The notes: generated from the sequence alone by a model not told the origin. A DNA stretch of 64,000 bases from Nonomuraea thailandensis (GCF_024172165.1 NZ_JAMZEB010000002.1:4981501-5045500); one strand, 5' to 3'; positions 26,329 to 34,694 are shown, numbered from the stretch's first letter. Made by a program: numbers and translations.

Positions 26329-26778
26329 ATGAGTGCGGAGTTCGAGCTGCGCTGCCCCATCAGCGCCAACCTTGCTTTCGTCCGGGACCTGATCCGGGTC
26401 CATGGCCGGCACAGCGGACTGCGCGGGCAACGGCTGGATGACCTGGTGCTGGTCGTCAACGAGGCGGTCGCCAACGTGCTCGACCACGGCGCCGGCATGG
26501 TGACCGCACGCAACACTGCCGAGGGCATCGTCGTGGAGATCCTCTACGCCGCCGGCAAGCTCACCCACGACCACCTGGCCGGCGCCGACCACCTTGACCT
26601 GTCCAGCCCGCGCGGGTTCGGCCTGAGGATGATCCGGCGGCTGTGCGACGAGATCCGCCTCGAACAAACCGGTCTCGGCTCCCTGCTCAGCCTGCACGTC
26701 CACCGCCGGCCGGTCATCACCAGCCTTCCCCGCCGACACATCACTCATCACGACCAGGACGCCCGCCGCGCCGGCTGA
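26329..26778 (+). CDS. RsbW-like ATP-binding protein (anti-sigma kinase family)
   Basis: ATG 26329 with AGGCGA upstream gives 149 residues. The GHKL ATPase motifs are clear: N-box LVVNEAVANVLDHG and glycine box SPRGFGLRMIRRLCDEI. Single-domain proteins of this kind are abundant in actinomycetes. They phosphorylate anti-anti-sigma factors or hold sigma factors. No partner STAS or sigma gene lies next to it, so the target is unknown. It is cytoplasmic. Confidence 0.85.
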   Translation: MSAEFELRCPISANLAFVRDLIRVHGRHSGLRGQRLDDLVLVVNEAVANVLDHGAGMVTARNTAEGIVVEILYAAGKLTHDHLAGADHLDLSSPRGFGLRMIRRLCDEIRLEQTGLGSLLSLHVHRRPVITSLPRRHITHHDQDARRAG

Positions 26779-26951
26779 CCACGGGAAAGGCGGCCTGCCG
26801 GCGTCAGGAACCGGCCGTGCTCGATGCTCGCGCTGCCCCGCCAGGCCCGGCCCTTGGGCCACGCTCTCCTCGCACTCGGCGGCACCCTCTTGCGGGCCCG
26901 GCAGGTCTTCACACGGCAGGCCCGGAAGGTGAGTACGTCCAGGTCGGCCTT

Positions 26952-27527
26952 TCAGCCGGCGACCGGGGAGGCGATGACGACGGTGACGTCGGCGGGTGTG
27001 TCGTCGGTGCGATAGCGGTGCGGGGCGTCGCCGGCGAAGGCGAGCATGTCGCCGACCTCCAGGTGGCGGAGATCGTCGGCCGGTCCGGCGAGGAGGCTGC
27101 CGGAGGCGATCAGGAGATGCTCGGTCGTGCCGGGGGCGTGCGGAACGCCGTCGACGGCGGTGTGCGGCGGCAGGCGCAGTCGCCAGATCTCCAGGCTGTG
27201 GCCGCCGCTGATGCGGCGCAGCAGTTCGCGGGTGGGCTCGTGCTGGACGGCGATGGTCGAGGCGAGGTGCACGGTGCCGGGGTCGCCGTGGCGGATGAGC
27301 AGGTCGGTGAGGGGGATGGCCAGGGCGACGGCGATGGCGTCCAGGGTGTCGAGGGTGGGGTTGCCCTGGCCGGCCTCCAGTTGCGACAGGGTCGCCTTGC
27401 TCAGCCCGGTCCGCCGGGCCAGTTCGGCCTGGCTCATGCCGCGCTGCTGGCGGCGGCGCTGGATCTGGGCGCCGGCCGCGGCGGCGGCGCTGCTGGCGGG
27501 ACGGCGGTCCCGGCCGGGTGCGTTCAT
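26952..27527 (-). CDS. XRE-family regulator with cupin domain
   Basis: This 191-residue protein has an N-terminal XRE helix-turn-helix (RRRQQRGMSQAELARRTGLS, KATLSQLEAGQGNPTLDTL) and a C-terminal cupin (HTAVDGVPHAPGTTEHLLI, GSLLAGPADDLRHLEVGDML, FAGDAPHRYRT). The cupin may bind a small metabolite. The start ATGA overlaps the stop of the AlaX-like gene by 4 bp, so the two are translationally coupled. Such XRE-cupin plus AlaX pairs recur in actinobacteria. The promoter probably lies upstream of the AlaX gene, where an inverted repeat sits. Confidence 0.85.
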   Translation of the reverse strand: MNAPGRDRRPASSAAAAAGAQIQRRRQQRGMSQAELARRTGLSKATLSQLEAGQGNPTLDTLDAIAVALAIPLTDLLIRHGDPGTVHLASTIAVQHEPTRELLRRISGGHSLEIWRLRLPPHTAVDGVPHAPGTTEHLLIASGSLLAGPADDLRHLEVGDMLAFAGDAPHRYRTDDTPADVTVVIASPVAG

Positions 27528-28255
27528 CGCGGCGGCCGGTGGGTGGCGGTGTAGGAGACGCGCAGGCGGCCCTTCTTCAGTTTCACGGCGGAGATCGTCA
27601 CCTGGTGCAGGCCGGCGAGGCTGCGTACGTGGGTGCCGCCGCAGGGGGCGGCGTGGACGTCGCCGAGCCGTACGATCCGGCGTCCTTCGTCGTCGTGGTG
27701 GGCGGTGACCGGCAGGTCGTCGGCGATGGCCGCGGCGACGAACGCGCGTATCCGGTCGGCGGCCTTCTCCCGCTCCTCGGCATCGGCGAGCTGGGCGCCG
27801 GTGGCGGGCGGGGTGAGCTCGATGCGGGCCTGGCCGGGGAAGTGGTTGCTACCGGCCAGTGTCCAGCCTTCGGCCCGGCAGGCCGCTTCGACGAGGTGGC
27901 CGGCGGTGTGCAGCGCGGCGTGCAGCCGGCGCAGGCCGGCGTCGACGCGCGCGTGCACGAGATCGCCCTCGGACAGGCCGTCCAGCCCGCCGCTCCCGTT
28001 CTCGGCCGCGTGGAGCACCACCAGGCCCGTCGCGGCGTGGCGCACCGGGACGACGTCGCACTCGCCGAGCCGGCCGCGGTCGGCGGGCTGGCCGCCGCCT
28101 TGCGGATGGAAGATGTTGTGCCGCACCGCGATCCACCTGCCGCCGGCCTCGTCGCGCCCGGTCGCGGTCACGCTGGTGCGGACGTCGACGAGGTAGGTGT
28201 CCTGCAGGTAGAGGGCGTCCTGCGAGGTCGTCTGGCAATCCATAGAATGAACCAT
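27524..28255 (-). CDS. Alanyl-tRNA editing protein, AlaX type
   Basis: The 243-residue protein carries the trans-editing motifs: HTAGHLVEA (HxxxH zinc ligands) and APCGGTHV (CxxxH). The N-terminal part includes FHPQGGGQPAD, the glycine loop of the AlaRS editing domain. AlaX proteins hydrolyse mischarged Ser- or Gly-tRNA(Ala). Starts at ATG 28255 and 28243 are both possible and neither has a strong ribosome binding site. It is the first gene of a two-gene operon with the XRE-cupin regulator. Confidence 0.85.
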   Translation of the reverse strand: MVHSMDCQTTSQDALYLQDTYLVDVRTSVTATGRDEAGGRWIAVRHNIFHPQGGGQPADRGRLGECDVVPVRHAATGLVVLHAAENGSGGLDGLSEGDLVHARVDAGLRRLHAALHTAGHLVEAACRAEGWTLAGSNHFPGQARIELTPPATGAQLADAEEREKAADRIRAFVAAAIADDLPVTAHHDDEGRRIVRLGDVHAAPCGGTHVRSLAGLHQVTISAVKLKKGRLRVSYTATHRPPR

Positions 28256-28256
28256 A

Positions 28257-28274
28257 CGTTCATCTTAACGAACG
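28257..28274. promoter_or_regulatory. Inverted repeat between divergent AlaX and GNAT genes
   Basis: CGTTC and GAACG arms (28257-28261 and 28270-28274) flank the AT-rich 8-bp centre ATCTTAAC, only 38 bp from both start codons of the divergent pair. It fits an operator for the XRE-cupin regulator of the AlaX operon, but there is no direct proof. Confidence 0.4.
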
Positions 28275-28293
28275 GTGTTGCTAGCATCGGCAC

Positions 28294-28866
28294 GTGGAGA
28301 TGAGCTGGCACGGCACCGCCGTCACCTTGCACCGTGCGTCCCCGGCCCATGCCGCCGAAGTGCTGGACGTGCTTGACGAGGCCGCCGCGTGGCTGCGCCG
28401 GCGCGGCGTCACCCAGTGGCCGGAGCACTTCGAAAGCTCCTGGATCGACGGAGCGATCGAGCGGGGGGAAACCTGGCTCGCCCACCTGGGCGCCACGGCC
28501 GTCGGCACCCTCACCCTTGACTGGTCGGATCCTCTCTGGACGGACATCGGGGGGACCGCCGGATATGTTCACCGCATGGCCGTCCGTCGACAGGCGGCGG
28601 GCCTTGGGGCGCTCCTGCTCGACTGGGCGGCAGATGCCGCGGGGCACAACCACCAGCGCTTTCTGCGACTCGACTGCGTCGCCTCCAACGGCAGGCTCCG
28701 CAGCTATTACGAGGCGCGAGGTTTCGTCCATCGAGGCGATGTTCTCGTGGGTGGCGCTCCCGGCCGGCGCCACGACGATGGCCCCCGTACCTGCGTCAGC
28801 CGTTTCGAACTGGCACTCCCGCACCACGACACAGCGAGCTTGCTGGATGGGAACGGCAAGGAGTGA
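28294..28866 (+). CDS. GNAT-family acetyltransferase
   Basis: GTG 28294 or ATG 28300 starts a protein of about 190 residues. The acetyl-CoA-binding motif A is seen in YVHRMAVRRQAAGLGALLLD (Q/RxxGxG/A form), followed by LRLDCVASNGRLRSYYEARG, the usual motif B with the Asn and Tyr. No ribosome binding site is evident, so the message may be leaderless or very short-leadered, starting in the 38-bp gap to the divergent AlaX gene. The substrate is unknown. Confidence 0.85.
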   Translation: MEMSWHGTAVTLHRASPAHAAEVLDVLDEAAAWLRRRGVTQWPEHFESSWIDGAIERGETWLAHLGATAVGTLTLDWSDPLWTDIGGTAGYVHRMAVRRQAAGLGALLLDWAADAAGHNHQRFLRLDCVASNGRLRSYYEARGFVHRGDVLVGGAPGRRHDDGPRTCVSRFELALPHHDTASLLDGNGKE

Positions 28867-28984
28867 GGACCAGGCGCGCAGGAGCACCTCCAGGAGTCAG
28901 GCCGTCGACGCTGGAAGGCGATCGTCGTCTGACGGCCGGCTGCACGAGGCCCGGACCGCCGGTGTGCGGCGTTGGAAGGTACCC

Positions 28985-29302
28985 GGCGTGCGGCTCCGGC
29001 AGCGCCGCCACACACGATGGGGAACCTGCGTGCACCAGGAACGGCAGCACGTCGGTGCCGTTGTCGGGCGGGATGCGAACCAGATCGGTGCCGTAGGCAC
29101 CAGATGTTCGACGGCCGCCAGCTTCGCGATCGCCGGCGGTAGCGTGACGATCTGCCGCCGCCCGGGGTTCGCCCTCATCGGCATCGCGTCGGCCATGGTG
29201 CTGCACGAGGCCCCACGGCGGGTTGGCCCACAGCAGGGCCAGCACCGTGACGACGAGCAGCACGCTGGTGCCGCCTCCCTCGGTCCTCAGGGACGCGCGC
29301 AA
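28985..29302 (-). pseudogene. Fused scraps of an NhaA-like antiporter and an LRR protein
   Basis: From 29302 the minus strand encodes SLRTEGGGTSVLLVVTVLAL and then LWANPPWG, the conserved N-terminus of NhaA Na+/H+ antiporters. Within 20 residues this passes into another frame with IVTLPPAIAKLAAVEHLV. After a frameshift it continues GTDLVRIPPDNGT, leucine-rich-repeat segments. Both are fragments of larger genes joined by deletion. Confidence 0.4.
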
Positions 29303-29344
29303 CGTCGTAGAACTCCCCCGGAGATCTGAGCCTGAAGCCGCCGG

Positions 29345-31225
29345 TCAGGTGCGTCTGCGCCGGACCAGCCAGATCGCGAACGCCGTGACCACGGCCAGCG
29401 CCGCCGTGGAGAGCGCGAGGAGCAACGGAAGCACCCCCGACCAGGCGCCCGCGGGGGACGGCGAAGGCAAGGAGACCGCCGGGGACGGCGGAGGAGAGGA
29501 GGCGGTGGGGGTCGGGGTGACGATCCGCGCCTGAGGGATGAGCGACAGGCCCTGCTGGCGGTCCGGCGGCCCGTATCCCATGGTGTCGCTGTAGGTGGGG
29601 ACGCCGGCGGGCTCGCCCTGCACGTCCACGGTCATCGTGATCGGGACCTCGACGTACGAGCTGCCCTTGTCGGTGAACAGCCGTACCCACAGGTTGTAGT
29701 AGCCGGGCAGGGTGGTGTCGCGGATGTAGTCCTGGGTCGACTCGCGGTTGCGGTAGGCGACGGGCACGGTGGTGCCGGTGAACGCCTGCGGCTGGTCGCC
29801 CAGGGGCACCCGCCAGGCGTTGTCCTGGATGCCGCCGAGCACGCGCGGGTTCTCCGGGCTGAGGATGGAGCTGGACAGCATGAGCTGCGCGCCACCCAGC
29901 GCCGCGCGGTCGGCTTCGGACAGGGCCGGCGCCTCGATCCGGTACGACAGGCGCTGCCCGTAATGGAGCGGCACCCGGAAGTAGATCTCCTCGCCGGGGA
30001 TCACGGTGTCGGTGTAGCGCCCGTCGGCGAGCACGGGGCCGTCGTCGTAGGAGCCGCTGCCCGCCACGCGTGCCGGCTCGGCCGTCTCCACCTGCGGTTC
30101 GATGGTCTCCATGCCCGTGGCGGGGCCGGGGAGCGCGGCGACGTCCACGGCGGGCGGCTCGACCACCAGGCTGAGCTCCAGCGGCGCGGTGGACCGGCGG
30201 GCCGTGTCGGCCTTGTTGGTCACCTCGATCGTGAAGCGGCCCGCCGCCTCGCACGGGCCCGTGCCTTCGGTGATCTGGACGTCGGCGACCACGAACGCGC
30301 TGCCGCCGCTGGGCAGGTTGGTCTCGAGTTCGCGCCGGTTGCAGGGGTCATCGCCGGTCGCGGGCAGCACGCCGAGGCTCGCGCCGATGACCGTCGGGGC
30401 TCCCAGCGGGGTGGTCGCGCCGATCCGCAGCCCGATGTACGCGGTGGCGCCCGCGGGCAGGTCGAAGGCGTAATGGCGGTTGACGTCCTGGCCGGGCGGC
30501 ATCTCGTCGAGGTAGTCGCCCGGCTTGAGCAAGGGAGCGGTGCCCCGGTCGGCGGTGCCGGTGACCGGGATGCCGACCGGCGTCTGGCCGCGCAGCGCGC
30601 GCTGGGACAGGCGGCGGATGCGGCTGGACAGCTCGTCGCTGTTCCGGGCGTCGGCGTAGCGGCCACCGCCGGCCTTGGCGATGCGGACGAGCTGGTCGCG
30701 AGTGGCGCTCTCGACGCGGAAGCCGACGACGTCCACGCGTACGCCGATGCCCTGCCCGGCCAGCCTGCGCGCGGTGGCGACCGGGTCGCCGCCGCAGGTC
30801 TCCTCTCCGTCGGAGACGAGCAGGATCGTCTTCTGGCCGTCGGCGGTGAAGTCCTCGGCCGCCTGCTCCAGCGCGTACGCGATGGGGGTGTCGCCCTTGG
30901 GCCTCAGCCCGGCGACCTGGCGTTTGAACGCGTCACGGTCCAGCGGGGAGGGCCGCAGGTGCAGCTTGGTGTCCTTGCAGCCACCTCCGTAGGAGCGCAG
31001 CCCGAGTTGCGCGCCTTCGGGCGCGGCATCCACCATGCCGTCGATGGCCTTGCGGGCGGCGGCGATCCGCGTGGAGCCGGAGCCGTCCTTCTCCTCCATG
31101 GAGCCGGATACGTCGAGCAGCACCATGAGCTGTCCGGACGGTTCGAGGGCCAGCGCCGAGGAGGGAAACGCCAGAGGGGCCAGGGCGATCAGGATGACCA
31201 GGAGTATCCGGGGCATGGCCCGCAT
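29345..31225 (-). CDS. Membrane-anchored von Willebrand factor A protein
   Basis: The 626-residue protein has a Sec signal peptide (to SSALALEP), then a VWA domain at about 30-210 with a full MIDAS: DVSGS (DxSxS), GDTPIAYAL (Thr) and VSDGEE (Asp). A long beta-rich extracellular part follows. A Pro/Ser/Thr-rich stalk (TPTPTASSPPPSPA) then leads to a C-terminal membrane helix (VLPLLLALSTAALAVVTAF) and RRRR. It is thus displayed outside the membrane by a C-terminal anchor. Such proteins bind metal-dependent partners. No adjacent partner gene is seen, and the gene is monocistronic. Confidence 0.85.
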   Translation of the reverse strand: MRAMPRILLVILIALAPLAFPSSALALEPSGQLMVLLDVSGSMEEKDGSGSTRIAAARKAIDGMVDAAPEGAQLGLRSYGGGCKDTKLHLRPSPLDRDAFKRQVAGLRPKGDTPIAYALEQAAEDFTADGQKTILLVSDGEETCGGDPVATARRLAGQGIGVRVDVVGFRVESATRDQLVRIAKAGGGRYADARNSDELSSRIRRLSQRALRGQTPVGIPVTGTADRGTAPLLKPGDYLDEMPPGQDVNRHYAFDLPAGATAYIGLRIGATTPLGAPTVIGASLGVLPATGDDPCNRRELETNLPSGGSAFVVADVQITEGTGPCEAAGRFTIEVTNKADTARRSTAPLELSLVVEPPAVDVAALPGPATGMETIEPQVETAEPARVAGSGSYDDGPVLADGRYTDTVIPGEEIYFRVPLHYGQRLSYRIEAPALSEADRAALGGAQLMLSSSILSPENPRVLGGIQDNAWRVPLGDQPQAFTGTTVPVAYRNRESTQDYIRDTTLPGYYNLWVRLFTDKGSSYVEVPITMTVDVQGEPAGVPTYSDTMGYGPPDRQQGLSLIPQARIVTPTPTASSPPPSPAVSLPSPSPAGAWSGVLPLLLALSTAALAVVTAFAIWLVRRRRT

Positions 31226-31246
31226 TATTGATCATCCCGCTTGCAA

Positions 31247-31600
31247 TCACCTGAAAAACAGGTAAACCGCCGCATCTCTGGCCAGCAGGAACCCGACGAT
31301 TCCCCGCCCCGGCTCACCATCGTGGAACCGGTTGTCCACCCGCCCCTTGCCCGCGGGGGTGGCGGGCATCCCTGGCACGAGTGTGCCGTCCTCGACGTAC
31401 TCGCCGGTGAAGTTGAACACCCCGCTGGTGTGCTGCAGCAGCATCCGCACCGTGATCCGCCGGTCCATCCCGAATTCGGGCAGGTAGTCATCCACCGGGG
31501 TGTCCAGCCCCGATCCGACCCCCGGCCACCAGCTGCAGCACCACGGTGGCGGTGAACGTCTTGGTGTTGTTGCCGTGCTGGTGTCGTATGGGGGTCTCCG
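31247..31600 (-). pseudogene. Truncated, frameshifted copy of the serine hydrolase at 3-1364
   Basis: One frame gives GNNTKTFTATVVLQLVAGG and, after a one-base shift, another gives DDYLPEFGMDRRITVRMLLQ, HTSGVFNFTGEY and RVDNRF. This is almost the same as the corresponding part of the gene at 3-1364. The nucleophile Ser of SxxK is Asn here (AGC to AAC). The copy covers only about 100 codons and ends 22 nt from the start of the VWA gene. Confidence 0.7.
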
Positions 31601-31700
31601 CCGATCGTCTGTGAGGTGAGGGCCAGGCCGTCAGCGGACACGGAAGTGATCTCGCGGATGGCCTGGGGAGCCTCTCCGGCCGAGTCCCAAGGAGCGCATC

Positions 31701-32099
31701 ATGTATCCCATCCTGAACACGATCGACATCGTGGTGTCCGACCTGGACGCCTCGATCGCCTTCTACGCCCGGCTGGGCCTCGCGTTCAAGGTCGACGAGC
31801 ACTCGCCCGAGCATGCCGGCTGCGACCTGCCGAACGGGCTGCACGTCATGCTGGACACCGAGGGCTTCCGCACGCCGTTCCTGCCCGGCTGGAGCGCGCC
31901 GTCGGGCGGGCCGCGTACGCTGCTGTGCTTCGAGTTCGACACGCCTGCCGGAGTGGACGCCACCTACGCCGAGCTCGTCGAGGCCGGCTACCGGGGGATC
32001 GCCGAGCCGTTCGACGCGTTCTGGGGGATGCGCTACGCCACGGTGGCCGATCCGGACGGCAACGGCGTCGATCTGTACGCCACCCTCCCGGCAAGCTGA
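31701..32099 (+). CDS. VOC-superfamily (glyoxalase-like) protein
   Basis: ATG 31701 has AAGGAG 6-7 nt upstream. The 132-residue protein has the beta-alpha-beta-beta-beta pattern of the vicinal oxygen chelate fold: INTIDIVVSDLDASIAFYARLG at the N-terminus (with one possible variation of the metal His) and YATVADPDGNGVDLYA at the C-terminus. Family members are metal-dependent lyases, dioxygenases or resistance proteins; the substrate is unknown. It is the first gene of a three-gene unit with the YCII/DGPF protein and the sigma factor. Confidence 0.85.
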   Translation: MYPILNTIDIVVSDLDASIAFYARLGLAFKVDEHSPEHAGCDLPNGLHVMLDTEGFRTPFLPGWSAPSGGPRTLLCFEFDTPAGVDATYAELVEAGYRGIAEPFDAFWGMRYATVADPDGNGVDLYATLPAS

Positions 32100-32114
32100 G
32101 AAGGGGCAGCGACC

Positions 32115-32453
32115 GTGAAGTACGTGCTGATGTTCATCGAGACCGAGGAGTTCGCCGAGCGGCTGGAGGCGATGGGCGAGCTGGAGCAGCAGGCCGCCTA
32201 CGCGGCGGTCGGGCAGTGGTTCGCCGAGCACGCCGACAAGATCACCCATCATGTTCGCCTGGCGCCGGTGCACACCGCCACCACGATGCGGCTGGACCAG
32301 GAGGAGGCGGTGGTCACCGACGGGCCGTTCGTCGAGGGCAAGGAAGTGGTCAGCGGATTCGCCGAACTCGAGGTGGCCGACCTGGACGAGGCGTTGAAGA
32401 TCGCCCGCTCGTGGCCGGCCTGCCCGATCGTGGAGATCCGCCCTGCCTCATGA
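32115..32453 (+). CDS. YCII-related DGPF-domain protein
   Basis: This 112-residue protein begins KYVLMFIETEEF and has the signature VTDGPFVEGKEVVSGF of the DGPF/YCII group. Such proteins are the standard genomic companions of ECF42 sigma factors. It overlaps the sigma gene by 4 bp (ATGA at 32450) and follows the VOC gene by 15 nt. Its biochemical role is not known; it may sense or modify a small molecule for the sigma factor. Confidence 0.85.
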   Translation: MKYVLMFIETEEFAERLEAMGELEQQAAYAAVGQWFAEHADKITHHVRLAPVHTATTMRLDQEEAVVTDGPFVEGKEVVSGFAELEVADLDEALKIARSWPACPIVEIRPAS

Positions 32454-33664
32454 ACGAGCCGGTGCACGGGCAGGTGAGCCAGGACGTGCTGGCCCGCGTG
32501 GTGCGCGAGCACGCGGGCCGCCTGGCCGCGTCCCTGGTCGGGTTGCTGGGCGACTTCTCCGCCGCCGAGGACCTGGTGCAGGACGCCGTCGAGACCGCGC
32601 TGCTGCGCTGGCCGGTCGAGGGAGTGCCGGAACGCCCGGACGCGTGGCTGTTCACCGTGGCCCGGCGGCGCGGCCTGGACGTGCTGCGCCGCGAGTCGAA
32701 CTACCGCGCCAAGCTCGCCCGGCTCACCTGGCCGGCGCCCGCTCCGCGGGACGACCGGCTGCGGCTGATCTTCACCTGCTGCCACCCGACCCTGTCCCGG
32801 GCCGCGCAGATCGCGCTCACGCTGCGGGTGGTGTGCGGGCTGTCGGCCGCGCAGATCGCCGCCGCGTTCGTGGTGCCCGAAGCCACGGTGGCGCAGCGCA
32901 TCACCCGCGCCAAACGCAAGATCGGCGAGGCCGGGATCCCGTACCGCATCCCCGCCGAGCAGGATCTGCCACAGCGTGTCGGCGAGGTGCTGGCGGTCAT
33001 CTACCTGCTGTTCAACGAGGGCTACCTGTCCAGCACCGCCGAACGGGCCCAGGCGCGCGGCCTGGTCGAGGACGCCGAGTGGCTGGCCGCGCTGCTGGTG
33101 AACCTGCTGCCCAAGGAGCCGGAGGCGGCCGGGCTGCTGGCGCTGATCCGGCTGCACCGGGCCCGCGGCGCGGCCCGCTTCGACGCCCGGGGCCGTTTGG
33201 TGCTGCTGGCCGACCAGGATCGCAGCCAGTGGGACCACCAGGCCATCGAGCAGGCCACCGCCCTGCTCACGCGGGCCGCCCGCGCCCACCGCCGTCCGGG
33301 GCCGTACCAGCTGCAGGCGGCGATCGTGGCCTGCCACGCCGAGGCCGAGACCTTCGCCGCCACCGACTGGGCGCAGATCCTCGTCCTGTACGACATGCTG
33401 CTGCACCTGGCGCCCTCACCCGTCACGCGGCTGCACCGGGCCATCGCCCTGCACCACGTGAAGGGGCCGCAGGCGGCGCTGTCCGAACTCCAGCAGCTCG
33501 GCCAGGTGCTGGAGCGCTACCCGCTCCTGCACGCCACCCGAGCCGAGCTGCTGCGAGCGCTGGGCCGCCGCCAGGAGGCGCACCGGGCCGACGAACGGGC
33601 ACTGGCCCTGACCGCCAACCCGGCCCAGCAGGCCCTGCTGGCCGAGCGGCTGGAATGGGCCTGA
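32450..33664 (+). CDS. ECF42-type RNA polymerase sigma factor with TPR-like C-terminus
   Basis: The 404-residue protein has sigma region 2 (GDFSAAEDLVQDAVETALLR, RPDAWLFTVARRRGLDVLRR) and region 4 (LRVVCGLSAAQIAAAFVVPE, TVAQRITRAKRKI). A long helical extension follows from about residue 190 (DUF6596/TPR-like). Instead of an anti-sigma factor, ECF42 sigmas rely on this extension, and they are found with DGPF genes, exactly as here. It is coupled by ATGA to the upstream gene. A strong hairpin 90 bp downstream would end the unit. Confidence 0.9.
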   Translation: MNEPVHGQVSQDVLARVVREHAGRLAASLVGLLGDFSAAEDLVQDAVETALLRWPVEGVPERPDAWLFTVARRRGLDVLRRESNYRAKLARLTWPAPAPRDDRLRLIFTCCHPTLSRAAQIALTLRVVCGLSAAQIAAAFVVPEATVAQRITRAKRKIGEAGIPYRIPAEQDLPQRVGEVLAVIYLLFNEGYLSSTAERAQARGLVEDAEWLAALLVNLLPKEPEAAGLLALIRLHRARGAARFDARGRLVLLADQDRSQWDHQAIEQATALLTRAARAHRRPGPYQLQAAIVACHAEAETFAATDWAQILVLYDMLLHLAPSPVTRLHRAIALHHVKGPQAALSELQQLGQVLERYPLLHATRAELLRALGRRQEAHRADERALALTANPAQQALLAERLEWA

Positions 33665-33753
33665 CCCATGGCTTGCTCCGCAGGGGACCGTCGCACTGGT
33701 TCAGGCGGCCACGGGCAGACCGGCCGGCCGGGAACGAAGGGTCACGCACGGTC

Positions 33754-33801
33754 GCCGACGTCCTGGCGAATCGATCAGAGATTCCTCGCCAGGACGTCGG
33801 C
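33754..33801. terminator. Perfect 16-bp-stem hairpin between convergent genes
   Basis: GCCGACGTCCTGGCGA at 33754-33769 pairs exactly with TCGCCAGGACGTCGGC at 33786-33801 across a 16-nt loop. It lies 90 nt after the sigma gene stop and 21 nt beyond the stop of the convergent propeller gene, so it can serve both. There is no U-tract. Confidence 0.6.
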
Positions 33802-33821
33802 TCGGCACCTTGCCCGGACGC

Positions 33822-34694
33822 CTACACGTGGGCCGGTACCGCCACGCCCTTGCCGATGACGTAGAGCCGGGTGCCGAACGCGGCGGCGGCGACCGCGTCG
33901 TGGGTGATGCCGTCTCCCTGGACTTCCTGCCAGCCGCCGAACGGCTGGTCCTCACGGGCGGAGTTGATGTAGATGCGGTTGTCGGTGCCGGTCCCGAAGA
34001 CGTAGAGCCGGGAACCGAACGCCGCCGCCGCGAGCGGCAGGTGCGTGATCCCGCCTCCCTGCACCTCCTGCCAACCACCGAACGGCTGGTCCTCACGAGC
34101 CGAATTCACATAGATCCGATTGTCGGTGCCCGTCGCGAAGACGTAGAGCCGGGAACCGAACGCCGCCGCCGCGAGCGGCAGGTGCGTGATCCCGCCTCCC
34201 TGCACCTCCTGCCAACCACCGAACGGCTGGTCCTCACGAGCCGAATTCACATAGATCCGATTGTCGGTGCCCGTCGCGAAGACGTAGAGCCGGGAACCGA
34301 ACGCCGCCGCCGCGAGCGGCAGGTGCGTGATCCCGCCTCCCTGCACCTCCTGCCAACCACCGAACGGCTGGTCCTCACGAGCCGAATTCACATAGATCCG
34401 ATTGTCGGTACCGGTCCCGAAGACGTAGAGCCGGGAACCGAACGCCGCCGCCGCGAGCGGCAGGTGCGTGATCCCGCCTCCCTGCACCTCCTGCCAACCA
34501 CCGAACGGCTGGTCCTCACGAGCCGAATTCACATAGATCCGATTGTCGGTGCCCGCGCCGAAGACGTAGAGCCGGGAACCGAATCCTGCGGCGGCGAGCG
34601 CGTCGTGCGTCTGGCCGTTTCCCTGGACTTCTTGCCAGCCGCCGAACGGCTGGTCCTCACGGGCGGAGTTGATGTAGATGCGGTTGTCTCCCAT
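33822..34694 (-). CDS. Six-repeat beta-propeller, PLL/DUF346 lectin-like
   Basis: ATG 34694 follows GGGGAGGAACAA. The whole 290-residue protein is six copies of a 47-residue unit built around RIYVNSARED, FGGWQEVQ and FGSRLYVFG. This is the blade pattern of DUF346 repeats in seven-bladed PLL-type lectins, here with six units, like tectonin or fungal fucose-lectin propellers. Only the first and last units vary; the middle ones are almost identical. There is no signal peptide, so it is cytoplasmic or leaves by a non-classical route. The Trp and aromatic residues in each unit would line six equivalent ligand sites. Sugar binding is inferred from the family. Confidence 0.8.
   Translation of the reverse strand: MGDNRIYINSAREDQPFGGWQEVQGNGQTHDALAAAGFGSRLYVFGAGTDNRIYVNSAREDQPFGGWQEVQGGGITHLPLAAAAFGSRLYVFGTGTDNRIYVNSAREDQPFGGWQEVQGGGITHLPLAAAAFGSRLYVFATGTDNRIYVNSAREDQPFGGWQEVQGGGITHLPLAAAAFGSRLYVFATGTDNRIYVNSAREDQPFGGWQEVQGGGITHLPLAAAAFGSRLYVFGTGTDNRIYINSAREDQPFGGWQEVQGDGITHDAVAAAAFGTRLYVIGKGVAVPAHV
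33850..34690 (-). repeat. Tandem 141-bp repeats encoding propeller blades
   Basis: Six direct repeats of 141 bp make up the gene. The four central units are nearly identical even at third codon positions (for example the run from CCTCACGAGCCGAATTC to AGACGTAGAGCC), while the two outer units differ by several silent changes. This points to recent amplification or repeated gene conversion. Confidence 0.8.

Noticed and set aside
29963..31231. A 422-codon plus-strand frame
   Set aside because: It is antisense to the VWA gene, whose MIDAS motif and signal peptide are unmistakable.
33850..34690. The regular 141-bp repeats as a possible CRISPR or satellite array
   Set aside because: They lie inside one open frame, are a multiple of three long, have no spacers and encode propeller blades.
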